The translations under genes and the position numbers were made by a program. Under the pieces are notes generated by a model. That model ran no database searches, was not told where the DNA came from, and was given only the letters and a program-made list of their open reading frames with translations. A DNA stretch of 35,048 nt from Plicaturopsis crispa FD-325 SS-3 (lineage: Eukaryota; Basidiomycota; Agaricomycetes; Amylocorticiales; Amylocorticiaceae), in NCBI GenBank assembly GCA_000827205.1, contig KN832560.1:1799342-1834389 (forward strand), written 5' to 3'. Positions 11,834 through 21,895 of this stretch are shown here, piece after piece (position 1 is the first letter of the stretch; every line of letters begins with the position of its first letter).

Positions 11834-12241
11834 GGTGGTTGGTGAAGGGTTGCAATTGGGACTGTCTTCCGCATTGTGGTCCTCGGCAGACCGGATGCGG
11901 CCTCGCGGGGCCAAATACAGGAGCTCAACGCCGGGCGGCGCAGTTGTGGACCGTCGTGCAAAGAGGGCGGCGTCGCAAGGGCCGAATTCGATGACGTTGT
12001 TGCCGGATATTGGCCGGCAGTTTCGTGTATGAATCGTTCACTGCAGGCAGCCAACATTTTTTGTTCAGTTAGGGGACCCTGACTTCATACAGGGTATTTC
12101 GGAAAGACAGACGCAAAGAAAGCAAGCTAGAGATTAGAGCACAATGGACAACAAACTACGCCGTCAATATCATAGCAAATCCATATGCACAGAGTGTGGA
12201 AGTACATACTACAGACCACGCAAAGACCACGATACCCGCAG
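11834..12241. other. Intergenic between two minus-strand genes
   Basis: Holds the promoter of the membrane-protein gene (starts 11833, minus) and the 3' UTR of RPF2 (ends 12242, minus). Nothing else was recognised. The plus-strand frames here are shadows. Confidence 0.5.
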
Positions 12242-13455
12242 TTATTGCGATCTACGCTTTTTCCGCTGCCCACCGTCCTCTTCCCCACCGCTGTCCTCCA
12301 TACCGCTGTCCTCTCCGCCGCTGTCCCCTCCGTCGCTGCCCTCGTCTTCCTCCACGCCCCCCTTCAGCCCCTTCATCTTCCTGGTCTGCAGTCTCCCCAG
12401 GTCCTGCTTCGCCACATGCACCCGTCCCCTTAAGTCGCCCATCTCGTCCACCTCCAAGTTCTTCCGCTTCTTCCCGAGACCCTTCTCCACATCCGTCTTC
12501 TTCATCTTCGGCTTCCTCAGCGCCGCCTTCAATAGCTCGGGGTCCGGCGCCGTATGCCTCCTTAGCGAGAGGTCCAGCGACGGGCCCATGGGCACGAGCT
12601 CGACGCGGGGCACGCGCGTCCCCGAGCCGAGCAATTTCGTCGTGTACGTGCGCACGTGCACGGCGGGGAGGTTTTTTGCGTCAGCGGCGGCGTCGGTGGT
12701 GAGGCCCGCGGGCGTGGGCGCGAGGGTGACGGAGATGACGTGCTCGAGGCCCATGAGGCAGATCGAGTCGACGCACTCGCCGTTGAAGAGGGACATGAGC
12801 AGCGATTTGAGCTGCACGTACCGCGGGTGCGTGTCGAAGAGCTCGGACGCGAAGTGCATTAATGGCTTGTGGCCCGGCGTCGATTTGGGCGTCTGTGTAA
12901 GCGTTGGGGTGTAAGTGTGTGGTGTGTGGGGGAAGAGGGAAGGGGGAGAGGGAGGACGGACCTTGAACTCTGCCATGCTAACGAACTTGTCCACGCCGAC
13001 CTCGCACATGTCGAGCACCCGCCCGTCGAACGTGCGCGCCATTATGAGCCCATTCGGCCGCTTTTTCGTGCTCTGTCCAACGATGAAGAACGATGCGTCG
13101 TTCTTAGCCGCCCAGAACTCGAGCGAGGAGGCGTCCTCGAATGGGCGCACGGCGTTTTTCTTCGAGAATGCGATCGCGTGCGGTTGTTTCAGCGCCATCT
13201 GTTATCGAATACATGAGTACGGAATTTCCTCCGGGAGGTGTGGTGTATGCGACGTACGAGCTCGCGCATGACCCCGTTGACGACATCGCCCGTATGTGTG
13301 CCCTTTACGAATATCGCGGTGCGGGCGTCCTCGACCTCCTTCGGCTCGCGCTTGTCCATCGCTCGTTTTGACCGCGCATTTTTTGGTTTCCTGTATTCTA
13401 GCTATCAGAAGGTGTCGAGATGGTAGGGGTACGATGCGTACACTGTCCGGAGCAT
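12242..13455 (-). CDS. RPF2: Ribosome production factor 2 (Brix domain)
   Basis: Exons 13455-13442, 13390-13258, 13198-12962 and 12892-12242 give 344 residues, about the size of yeast Rpf2. The N-terminus MLRTVKPKNARSKRAMDKRE and the Brix core (TAIFVKGTHTGD, LMALKQPHAIAFSKKNAVRP, FEDASSLEFWAAKNDAS) are characteristic. The Brix domain covers about residues 30-240. A lysine-rich and then acidic tail (DEGSDGGDSGGEDSG) ends in KKRRSQ. In the known family, Rpf2 works with Rrs1 in the nucleolus to load the 5S RNP (5S rRNA, uL18, uL5) onto the pre-60S particle. Introns are 51, 59 and 69 nt. The first exon encodes only four whole codons, a feature easily missed by gene finders, which would start at the internal Met at 13198. 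Upstream lies a telomere-like box (see 13531). Confidence 0.95.
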
Positions 13456-13530
13456 TGTGCAGGATGATTGAAGGTTAGACTTGTTACAGAAAAAGCAGAT
13501 GCGACGATGGATCGTAGAAGAAAATAGTTT

Positions 13531-13546
13531 GTAACCCTAACCCTAA
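13531..13546 (-). promoter_or_regulatory. Telomere-like box (TTAGGGTTAGGG)
   Basis: On the RPF2 sense strand this reads TTTAGGGTTAGGGTTA, two and a half TTAGGG units, about 75-90 bp upstream of the RPF2 start codon. Telo-box motifs in promoters of ribosomal and ribosome-biogenesis genes are well known in plants, and telomere-repeat-binding proteins such as Teb1 and Tay1 act in some fungi. A regulatory role here is inference; the alternative is a scar of telomeric sequence. Confidence 0.6.
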
Positions 13547-13582
13547 AGTCGATCAGTCTCAGCCACAATTTTACTGCAACCG

Positions 13583-13599
13583 TTCAAGTTCAACTTGAA
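13583..13599. repeat. Perfect 8-bp palindrome in the RPF2 divergent promoter
   Basis: TTCAAGTT, one spacer base, then AACTTGAA: a perfect inverted repeat. It sits at the start of a 60-bp run rich in GTTCA words (13581-13640). It may be a dimeric regulator site; nothing more can be said from sequence. Confidence 0.5.
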
Positions 13600-13911
13600 A
13601 CTGTTCAGTGTTCAACGTTCAGCGCTCAGCGTTGCTTCAGCGAGTTGGACCCTACAACTCGCTGCATAATCTCGGTAAGTGGACCTAGATTTCCTTGCTC
13701 GTAGCTGCACTTATCTCGTTCTGTGGCTTGCCGTGCCTATGTAGTATGCTACCAGGTTGCGCTCCTGTCCGATTACGGACTGTGTTCTGCGCATTTCGTC
13801 GCGTCGAGAATGCATCTCTTAGTACGGTTCCAATGGTACGACCATAAAACTATCACTGTCGCGGGCATCGGAGCTTGCCTGCTCAACATTTCACCTCAGA
13901 ACTTCAGGCCC

Positions 13912-15319
13912 ATGCCGCGGTTCTATTGCCGCCCCTCCCGCACGATACCGCCAAACGCCATTTCGACGCTCGACGCTCATAAACTAAGCGCGTCCGATTT
14001 CATAGACTGTTCCGGAATGCGAAATGTGAGGATTGAGGCACGCCTTGCGCATCCCGAGCGGCAGGAATTGCAAAGCACTCGCTCATACATGCGGGTCGCT
14101 TTCTTCGACGAGGCGCGCGAACGACGCGGGTTCTTCTACTACCACCCAGCACCAAATGGAAGTCTTGGGGAAGTCAGATTTCGCATCACAGAGTCTGGAG
14201 ACCCGTCTGCTTTCCAGCGCGGTACGGACCTGGTGTATCCTCTCGATAGTCCAAAACATCGAGGGGAGGTCTGGGCCGTGTCGCCTCGACGTATAGCGCG
14301 CTGCGCGAGCCATACCCTGTTCCGACGCCTTCTATTGCAAGACGGGCTGGTCTCTCCGGGGCTGCTGGCCATGCCCAAGTCGTTCTTCCGTGAGACCGGG
14401 CGCCAGGCAATCTCTACGCTCGACCCTCGCAAGCTCCGCACGTCAGATTTCCAAGACCTGTCGGGCCAACGCAGAGTCCAAATTCCCCTGGTTCTCCCTG
14501 GCTTTGAACCGGCCTACGCACAACTCTACCTGGCAAACACCGTTGGCGGTACTCCCCGGGGGACTCACGGGTTCCTCTACTACGATGCCGGGGGTGGGGA
14601 TGCCGCGCAGGGGACCCCAGGCGAAGTTCGATTCCGCGTGACCGAGTCCAGCGACCCTGCGAGCTTCCCGCATGGACAGGACATGCCGAAATACTTATCG
14701 AGTTTTGAGCCGTGGTCCCTCCCCCTCACCCACATTGCGCACATTCGTTTACATTGTGCCCTGCGGGTGCTTCTCGAAAAGGATGGCCTGGTGGTCAGCT
14801 GGCAGGCAGTGCCGAATCCTGCGTCCAAGCGGATCACTATCAGCGCGCTGGGCGAACCGTTCAGAGTGAAATTCGGGCGGACGCCCCCGCTGACGGTGAA
14901 AGGCGCACACTCTGAGGCGTCATGTTGCCTGGTCCTCATCCGCCCAGTCCCTCCAATTCCGCCCGGCGTTACGCGCCATCCCGTTGTAGGTGAGTGCCAA
15001 GATGCGGATACCATTCACCTCACCGCATCTCTGTCCCTCTTGACACTGTGTCCGGGGATGACTCAACGTAGACTTATTTGCGACAGGTTCTGCCCTGTGC
15101 TGCTTTGAGCAATCGCAAGATGCAAATCTGCTTGTTATTCGCGTGTTGAAGATTATCGAGCCGCCGCGGTATTCGCATCCGACATATGAGGGCAAGATAT
15201 CCCTACCTGTGGAGGGCGATATATTGCGGGGCCCAGGCGGGATACCACGGACCTACCCCTTGAACCGGAGATCGAAGATCGCAGGGACTCTACGACTATT
15301 AGTCCCCACGCAATGGTAA
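13912..15319 (+). CDS. Unrecognised protein with a tandemly duplicated ~150-residue domain
   Basis: Two exons, 13912-14989 and 15087-15319 (97-nt intron, phase 1, donor GTGAGT), give 436 residues from the Met at 13912. The frame is open back to 13723, but the two repeats both begin just after a Met-Pro (MPRFYCR and MPKSFFR), so 13912 is preferred. Repeat A covers about residues 1-150 and repeat B about 163-300. Shared landmarks are AISTLD..KL..SDF.D.SG, a GF.YY strand, GEVRFR(I/V)TES.DP and a closing (L/K)DGLV. The C-terminal 130 residues do not repeat. There is no signal peptide, membrane helix or catalytic motif that I recognise. It looks like a lineage-restricted basidiomycete protein that grew by internal duplication. 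It is transcribed divergently from RPF2. Confidence 0.7.
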
Positions 15320-15528
15320 GCCTCTGTGCTTCGAATTCGCAACGAGGAGCTGGACAGCGCAGATCGCAAAACCGCCATCAAACACTAGAGATCATGTCTA
15401 TTCATCAAGGAATGCATATATGCCCTGCGCGCACTGGCTGGTCGTCCCTACCGGAGGAGTAGAGGGGCGCTCGGATGCGGTCTCGTATGCGCGCAGAATA
15501 TTATCACGTAGACGGTCGATCCGGTGCG

Positions 15529-16660
15529 CTACCGTCGATTTGTAGATGACGATGCGAGCGCAGTGTCCCCAGCGCTAATGGTTAAGGAGTCTACAGTATG
15601 TCGTAACCACAACTCGTCGTGTCCAAGAGGGTGGCCGACTTCATCGCGCAGGCGTTTGCGTTTCTCCGCATCGCCGTACAGCTCCAGGACAGAGTAGCGT
15701 GAATCTTCGACTGCGCGAGGCGAGGGCATCCTCGAGTAGCGCAAGTTTCTGGAGGCTGTAGGCCAGGCAAATGTAAGTATCCAAATCATGACAACCGTTG
15801 GGAACCTTGCTTCGGTGTATCGATTATGGTCCTGTGCCAGTAGTCCACAGCTGCCTGGTATGTTCTTGAAAGTCGTTAATGCGAGGGACCCCAGGATATG
15901 TGTCGAGTGGTGCGTAATACTGAGCTCTAGGTTGCACGGTTGCATTGTGCCGAGCGCAAGGTTGCCAAATGCGCTCCAATTTCACGAGGAATTACACCGG
16001 TGTATCGTTTACTATACTGTTGTAGACCATACTAGCCTCTTTTTATCGTTTGTAGGGACATTGCGAGTTCCCGAGGGCCTTTGCTCTCGAATAAACTGCG
16101 GCGTCAGTGAAATTAGGCTACGATGACAGGATTAGTGTAGATCCCGCACTGAAATTGATGCACCTGATTGCATGGTTTCTACCGCGTTTCCGGAGTTCGT
16201 TATGGTGAGATTTGGGCGACCTGTTCCTGCGATACTTATCGAAACCAGTTCGACGAGTGTGATCCTAAGTATGCACTGGAGACACGCACAGTCGCGGAGT
16301 CGGAGTAGAAGTCGGAGTTCCATCTCCCGCGCGTCTCGATTTCTGTCCCCCGACTCTTCGCCTCCACCGCGACTTGACCGCGACTTCGTCGCGTCCATCC
16401 AGAATCCATACGTGAACCTACACTGCGCCTGTATACAAGAAGAATTGCTGCCGGTCTACGCGTATAATCGGTCCCCGAGTGGTCTCCCCATCCGCAGACC
16501 GCCTGTTTTGGCAAATTCCAAAATCGTCCACTGTTTTGAGGCTGGAGGTAGCTTTGCTCGGTCGTCGACGACAGAATCGTCCCAGAGGCGCGTAAATACC
16601 ATCCATTTTTCTCGTATAACTATCTTACGACAAGCTGTCGCGTCTGTAATCAGATAACTC
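15529..16660 (-). pseudogene. Unrecognised, probably decayed gene divergent from the F-box gene
   Basis: Minus-strand frames conserved with the left arm: near 16480-16640 (IREKWMVFTRLWDDSVV, then GRPLGDRLYA) and near 15529-15720 (AVEDSRYSVLELYGDAEKRKR, then DTALASSSTNRR and a stop). The pieces are not in one frame and no clean splice model joined them, so it is called a pseudogene with doubt. An alternative plus-strand frame of 161 codons (16172-16657) overlaps the first piece and is also partly conserved in the left arm. No family was recognised. Confidence 0.4.
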
Positions 16661-17015
16661 TGCCTTGTAGATATACACACTGCGTCCTTATCCTCAATTG
16701 GGTGGCTTCTCTCATCGTTGTACACTGTCTGACTCCGGAATACGCATAATTCGGGATAGGTTGCAGTGCGTATTCGTAGCTCCTCGGCGAGTCTAGCTTC
16801 TCTCCCTATAGCGTACGGTGCTCACCCTCAATAAGACCGTAGTGCTTCTTTACGAGCCTTGGACGACCGATCCTCATATCGTTGTGTTTTCATCCTATTC
16901 CTTCGCCTTGTGACTCCCTGTGAGCCGTCCACCTACGTGTCTTTCTCAATGACGCGTGTTGACCGTCGGTCTTTAGTCTATCCGCTCTATAGACCGGCTT
17001 CAGAATCCTCCGCAG

Positions 17016-17068
17016 GTAAGCGATCTTCGCCGAGAATCGTTGCCGTGAACCCAAATAACGCCCGATAG
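17016..17068 (+). other. Putative 5' UTR intron of the F-box gene
   Basis: CAG followed by GTAAGC at 17016 and a GATAG acceptor at 17068, seven bases before the ATG at 17076; length 53 nt, the usual size for introns in this window. The donor is also present in the decayed left-arm copy. Splicing is inferred. Confidence 0.5.
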
Positions 17069-17075
17069 GTTCACG

Positions 17076-18695
17076 ATGTCTACAGATAAACATGCAGAGG
17101 ATCTCGCTACCATCGGAGAGCTAGAATTCGAGCTGTCTCAGCTGCACGCAATGTTTGAGCGTCTGCAACAGCCGCCTCGGCCGCCACGCCAGCAATTAGA
17201 AGATGCGATGGTAAAACTACGGGTGCGCCTACTGCGGCGACGTTATCAAGTACGGAAGACCATGCGTCGCTTGCACGCCCGTTACGCGGATCACACGATG
17301 TCGTTGCCGGACGAGATTTTGGCAGAGATATTCATGCACGGTCCGCCGGAATGGTCGCTTGGGTCATTACCTTTTCAGGTCACGGTCTCTCATGTCTCGC
17401 GCCGCTGGCGTGCGGTAGCACTTCAATTTCCTCAGCTTTGGTCTCGTATACATCTGGCTGATCTGCAAGAAGCCGAAGGGCCCAAGTACCACAAAGAGCT
17501 GCTTCTCGCTCATATAGCACGCTCTGCAGAGTGCTCCCTCAGCATCGTCTGGAGGGGCCTGGTCAGAAACAATCTGGACTTCGCGAAACTCACTGCGCTG
17601 GCACATCGCTGGACATCCTTCACCGGCCATGGCCAATTGGCTCATTATGCGTATCACTTGGCTGACTGGTCCGCACCAAATCTCCGTCACTTCGCTATCA
17701 TCGACAAGAAAACCTCTCGCCATGCATCACACTCATATGTGCTTTTCGAAGACGGCCTCCCTGACTTGTCTAGTCTCGTTCTCGACGGTTTCGGTTGCTT
17801 GCGGTTCTATCAACAGAATCCCTTACGCTCTTTAAAGCATCTCTGCATCAGCGACCAGGAGCCGGACAGCAATACGCTAGAGGGATCTATTGTTGGCGTT
17901 CTAGGCATCTTGGCGACCGCTAGATCTCTGACGACGTTCAGTCTGCGCTGTGCTCTGGGCAGCAATGGTCAACTGTTTCCCTTCCCAACAACCCCCATCG
18001 ATCTACCTTTGTTAACGCACCTGAGTCTCCATATATCGGACCCGTACTGTAGCGAGCAACAGCAACATTACCTATCGCCCATCCTCATAGCGCTTACCGC
18101 GCCATCACTGGCCCATTTGACCATTCGGGAGGCGCGGTATTCGGACGTTCTTCATCTAGGTCGTACACTTCTAGACAACGATCCTGCTGGCCGGTATCCG
18201 AGTCTCCGCACGCTGTCGCTAGAGGTGTGCTTCGCGCCCCTAGCTAACTTACATCAAGACGACGATGTCCACGATCCCCGCTTCAAAGATCTCTTCAAAC
18301 TGCTGATGCTAGGGCTTCCAAGCATTCGAGACGCTACGATTATCGCGGAATACAGGATGCTACTCGTACTACTAGAGGACGCCACGCCAACGGCCGATGA
18401 TGGCTACGCAGCGCTCTGGCCCTCCTTGCAAACTCTTACAGTTGAGAATCCTTTCGGGTGGATGCGCGATCATGAAGGCATGGTACTGCACCCCTCCGCC
18501 GTGCTTCAAAGTCGCATTGCAGCTGGAAGTCGCCTCACCAATCTCACGATGAAGATGCACCATCTGTACTTCCCCGAGCACCAGAGCATCGAAGATCTGC
18601 GGCAACATGTTCACTTGGAGCTCGTCGATACGAGTACGAATGTGCGTGCATTTCACGCAATATTTGTCGATGTTCAAGGCTCGGTCCATCGCTGA
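17076..18695 (+). CDS. F-box / leucine-rich-like protein
   Basis: A single uninterrupted frame of 539 residues. The N-terminus (1-70) is a short helical segment with a proline-rich break (QQPPRPPRQQ). The F-box lies at about 76-125: SLPDEILAEIFMHGPPEW, then VSHVSRRWRAVALQFPQLW, the typical agaricomycete form. The rest has irregular leucine-rich segments (DLSSLVLDGFGCLRFY, LRSLKHLCISD, LPLLTHLSLHISD, LAHLTIREARYSD) of the kind that bind substrates. F-box proteins join Skp1 in SCF ubiquitin ligases; the substrate is unknown, and this family is greatly expanded in agaricomycetes. The gene exists as a decayed inverted copy at 885-1696. Its last ~30 codons start a threefold tandem repeat downstream (18600-20280). 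Confidence 0.88.
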   Translation: MSTDKHAEDLATIGELEFELSQLHAMFERLQQPPRPPRQQLEDAMVKLRVRLLRRRYQVRKTMRRLHARYADHTMSLPDEILAEIFMHGPPEWSLGSLPFQVTVSHVSRRWRAVALQFPQLWSRIHLADLQEAEGPKYHKELLLAHIARSAECSLSIVWRGLVRNNLDFAKLTALAHRWTSFTGHGQLAHYAYHLADWSAPNLRHFAIIDKKTSRHASHSYVLFEDGLPDLSSLVLDGFGCLRFYQQNPLRSLKHLCISDQEPDSNTLEGSIVGVLGILATARSLTTFSLRCALGSNGQLFPFPTTPIDLPLLTHLSLHISDPYCSEQQQHYLSPILIALTAPSLAHLTIREARYSDVLHLGRTLLDNDPAGRYPSLRTLSLEVCFAPLANLHQDDDVHDPRFKDLFKLLMLGLPSIRDATIIAEYRMLLVLLEDATPTADDGYAALWPSLQTLTVENPFGWMRDHEGMVLHPSAVLQSRIAAGSRLTNLTMKMHHLYFPEHQSIEDLRQHVHLELVDTSTNVRAFHAIFVDVQGSVHR

Positions 18696-19206
18696 TTGGT
18701 TTCTTTCAGTTCGAAACTGAACTCGTGCCGTCTGAGCTCTAGAGGTCGGAGACTCTAATCACCACTTAATGACGTGCGAGTCTATCTACGCATCCACGTT
18801 TGTTGCTGAGACCCTTCCTTGTCACTTCCCCGCACGAACCTGCCCCCCTTTCTCACGTCGCGCATGTCTTTCATCGTCACCGTCAAATGCCCCGACACGC
18901 TTCCTCTGTATCTCGTGCCACGGTCACTGGACTTAGATTCTCGCTCAATCTGCTCCTTCGCAACCGTACTCTCTCCTCTGCATGTTCCGCCCGTCCTCGC
19001 CGTCGGACGCTCATGCCTGGTATCTCGCGACACGGACTTTCGCGACACGGACTCCAGACCTGTAAATCCTTGGCCTTCGATACTCGCATACGAACCGCTT
19101 CCCCAACAAATACGTCCCGTTTATCTCTGTTCGCGCATGTTTTTCTCGCCGATTTCTGCAGCCTGTTTTTCTTTTTTGTGATACACGGACACTGGCCCTG
19201 TACTGG
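18600..19206 (+). repeat. Tandem repeat unit 1 (F-box 3' end plus downstream)
   Basis: Starts inside the F-box coding region at the bases encoding QHVHLELVDTS and runs through the stop and about 500 bp of downstream sequence. Shared downstream words include the block after CTCGTGCCGTCTGA, a CTAGAGGTCGGAGAC motif and a TCTCGCTCAATCTGCT block. About 605 bp, the longest of the three units. Confidence 0.85.
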
Positions 19207-19742
19207 TAATTCGGCAACATGTTCACTTAGAGCTCGTCGATACGAGTACTCAAGTGCGTGCATTTCACGCAATATTTGTCGATGTCCAAGGCTCGATCCA
19301 TCGCTGACTGGTTTCTTTCAGTTCAAAACTGAACTCGTGCCGTCTGATCCCTAGAGGTCGGAGACGCTCATCACCACTCAATAACGTGCGAACCTGCCTC
19401 CCTTTCTCACATCGCGCATGTCTTTCATCGTGCTCTCTCTGTATCTCGTGCCATGGACCCTGAACTCACATTCTCGCTCAATCTGCTCATTCGTAACCGT
19501 ACTTTCTCTGCATATTCCGCCCGTTCTTGTCCGTCCTCGCCGTCGGTCGCTCTTGCCTGGTTTCTCCCGACACGGTCTTCTGGCCTGTCAATCCTCGTTG
19601 GCCTGCAATACTCGCATACGGACCGCTTCCCCACGAACCTGTCGCCTTTTTCTCCCTTCGCGCATGTTTCTCTCGCCGAATTTTGCAGCCTATTTTCCCT
19701 TTTCGTGGTGAACACGGACACTGGACTTGTACTCGTGTTCAA
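19207..19742 (+). repeat. Tandem repeat unit 2
   Basis: Repeats unit 1 from the same coding point. The copied gene end stays readable (HVHLELVDTSTQVRAFHAIF, then DVQGSIHR and a stop), followed by the same downstream words in the same order. About 536 bp, shorter than unit 1 through internal gaps. Confidence 0.85.
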
Positions 19743-20280
19743 TTAGAGCTCGTCGATACGGGTACGAGAGTGCGTGCATTTCAGGTAATATTTATCGATG
19801 TCCAAGGCTCGGTCCATCGCTGACTGTTTTCTTTTAGCACGAAACTGATCTCGTGCCGTCTGAGCCCTAGAGGTCGGAGACGCTAATCATCACTCAACAA
19901 CGTGCGAGTCTGTATACGCATCCCTCATCCCTTCCACCGCCAATTGCCCCGACCTGCTTCCCTCGTATCTCGTGCCATGGACACTGTACTCGCATTCTCG
20001 CTCAATCTGCTCTTTCGCAACCGTACTTTCTCCTCTGCATATTCCGCCAGTTGTTGTCCCGTCCTCGCCGTCGGTTGCTCCCGCCTGATTTCTTGAGCCC
20101 CGGACATCGGACCTGTAGTTTATGCATGGCCTGCAATACTCGCATACGAACCGCTTCCCCAGGAATCAATCTGTCGCCTTTTTTGCTCTTCGCGCATGCT
20201 TTTCTCGTCGATTTCTGTAGCGTTTTCTCTTTTCGCGGTGACACGGACATTGTACCTGTAATACCTGCCTAGCCTGTAGA
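19743..20280 (+). repeat. Tandem repeat unit 3
   Basis: The third copy. The gene-end piece reads LELVDTGTRVRAFQVIFIDV and ends in QGSVHR and a stop. The downstream words continue to about 20270, where the repetition ends. It is more diverged than unit 2 in the terminal part. Confidence 0.8.
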
Positions 20281-20484
20281 CTCCTCGCATACATATAGTT
20301 AATTCCGAGTACGAATATGTTGGTCGCATGAGTTATCTCTCCCGCTAGTGTACATACTGCCCATTGCGCGCCTCGCATAGTCTAAGTGAAAACCTAACCT
20401 CAGATGTGCATGTGACTCCCGACACGAAAAAATCCTCGCGCGCGTCGAGATCATCTCTGCCTCGTCTCTCACCATCCATAACTT

Positions 20485-21895
20485 ATGTCTTCAAACTCGC
20501 AACAAACAGACCCCCACGCTCTCCCCCCACCGTCAACCCTCACCTTGCCTCACCACGGACACTCCACCTGGAACTTCCTCCTCCGCGCCGAGCAACGCGC
20601 TTTAAATCAGCCGTCGACGTCGACGTCGGCGATATACAACACGGACCTGGTAGCAGTCCGCGTACTGGGACACCTCCTCGCGGATTTCTGGGGGCATAGC
20701 GGTCAACACGCGTTCTTCCTGAGCGCGTATGAGGGTCTCGTGGAAGCTATCGACGGGTGCCGTGTCGTTGAGGATGAGCTGCGTCGGCAGTATGAGTACC
20801 TCCTCGACCTTGGGATCCTTTATAGGAATCGGATCATGGGCATTTGTGCGTACACGGATCCCGCGATACTTGAGCGAAGACTTACTGACGACTTCGCAGT
20901 CCGTCCGTATAACGAATGGGCACCTCTGCCCGGGACCCCCAGGCCCGAATCTCCCCCGTCCTTCGCCGGTACTCTGAAAGACATCAACACCGTCTCCAAG
21001 ACAAAGTCGGAAGCGAAAACCAAGGCAAGTGCGCGCGCAGCATTTCTCGTCATCAGTGTACTGTTCTCATTTTGAGCTCTAGGCATTGGTCAGAGACGGC
21101 TATAGATGCATGATCTGCGGCGTGTTCGACGTCCATACGCTGGAATCGGACCGAGAACTCATGAAGAGAGCGAGGGCCGGCACCCTCAAAGTGAAGGCTG
21201 GACACACGCAGTGTGTTCACCTTTTCCCAGAGCCAGTGCCGCCGCAGGATGGGGAAGAGGTATGTTCCGTTCTGTTCCGCCTTGTGTTGTTACCCTGTAG
21301 GTGTTGTGTTGCTGATATCGCTCGAAGTCTGTAGAAGACGGGACAGCTGCTTATGAGATACTGAGATCGTTTGGCTTAGGGGACTTCGCCGACGAACTCG
21401 AGAACGGCCAGGGAGTCCATGATCTCCGCAATGTGATGACCATGTCCATGGTTCTGCGCACGCAATTCGATGAACATAATTTCTGGCTCGAGGAAGTCCC
21501 AGGACAGGTGAGCATTCTTCCTCCAAGCCGCCACAATCGCGTTATTGACAAGTTCTTTCCATTAGCCCCATACCTACGACATACACGCCCCGCCCCACTC
21601 CATGATCCCTTACCTCGTCGAACTGCAGGGCATCCGCCGGGTAACCTTCGCGCTCTCGCAGGACGTCATCGACGCAGTGGCCCCAGGTGGCCCGCTGCCT
21701 CCACTACCCGACCCCCGCCTCATCGCCGTGCGCGCCTCGTGTGCACGCGTCGCTCGGGCGTCGGGCGCTGTTCAGCAGATGAAGCAGGTTTTAAGTGATA
21801 TGGAGGATAGTACGGTTTTGGCGGGAGATGGGAGTGCAGCTGAGGTTCTTGCTGCTCGGCTTAGCTACGCGTCTATCGTTCCGACTGGAGCGTAG
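20485..21895 (+). CDS. HNH-nuclease-domain protein, paralogue 1
   Basis: Five exons, 20485-20845, 20900-21024, 21083-21259, 21328-21507 and 21566-21895, give 390 residues. The HNH_2-like core opens at about residue 163 with ALVRDGYRCMICGVFD. It continues with VHLFPE (first His present) and ends with NVMTMSMVLRTQFDEHNFWL. There the usual His before x2-FD (LHxxFD in paralogue 2) is Arg. The C-terminus (PHTYDIHAPPHSM..., then PLPPLPDPRLIAVRASCARV) matches the agaricomycete HNH family layout. Intron 2 (21025-21082) is GC-AG with the strong donor AAG|GCAAGT. Intron 1 lies at the same place as in paralogue 2; reading through it also stays open, so it is less certain. The family role is unknown; a DNA-cutting role would need the His that is missing here. 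Confidence 0.82.

Larger units (their letters stand above)
13456..13911. promoter_or_regulatory. Divergent upstream region of RPF2 and the duplicated-domain gene
   Basis: These 456 bp separate the RPF2 start (13455, minus) from the preferred start of the plus-strand gene (13912). They contain the telomere-like box at 13531 and the palindrome at 13583. The plus frame stays open back to 13723, and a possible 5' UTR intron (GTAAGT donor near 13675) means the plus-strand gene may start further upstream. Confidence 0.6.
15415..18040 (+). repeat. Right arm of large inverted duplication (intact F-box locus)
   Basis: The partner of 885-3190 in opposite orientation. It contains the 5' half of the intact F-box gene, its upstream region and a decayed or unrecognised divergent partner. 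Homology to the left arm begins near 15415-15480 and fades near 18040, inside the F-box coding region. The last third of the gene therefore has no counterpart on the left. Confidence 0.85.

Noticed and set aside
13723-13911. Upstream extension of the duplicated-domain protein
   Set aside because: Open but with poor composition; both internal repeats begin with a Met-Pro, which favours the start at 13912. An upstream exon is not excluded.
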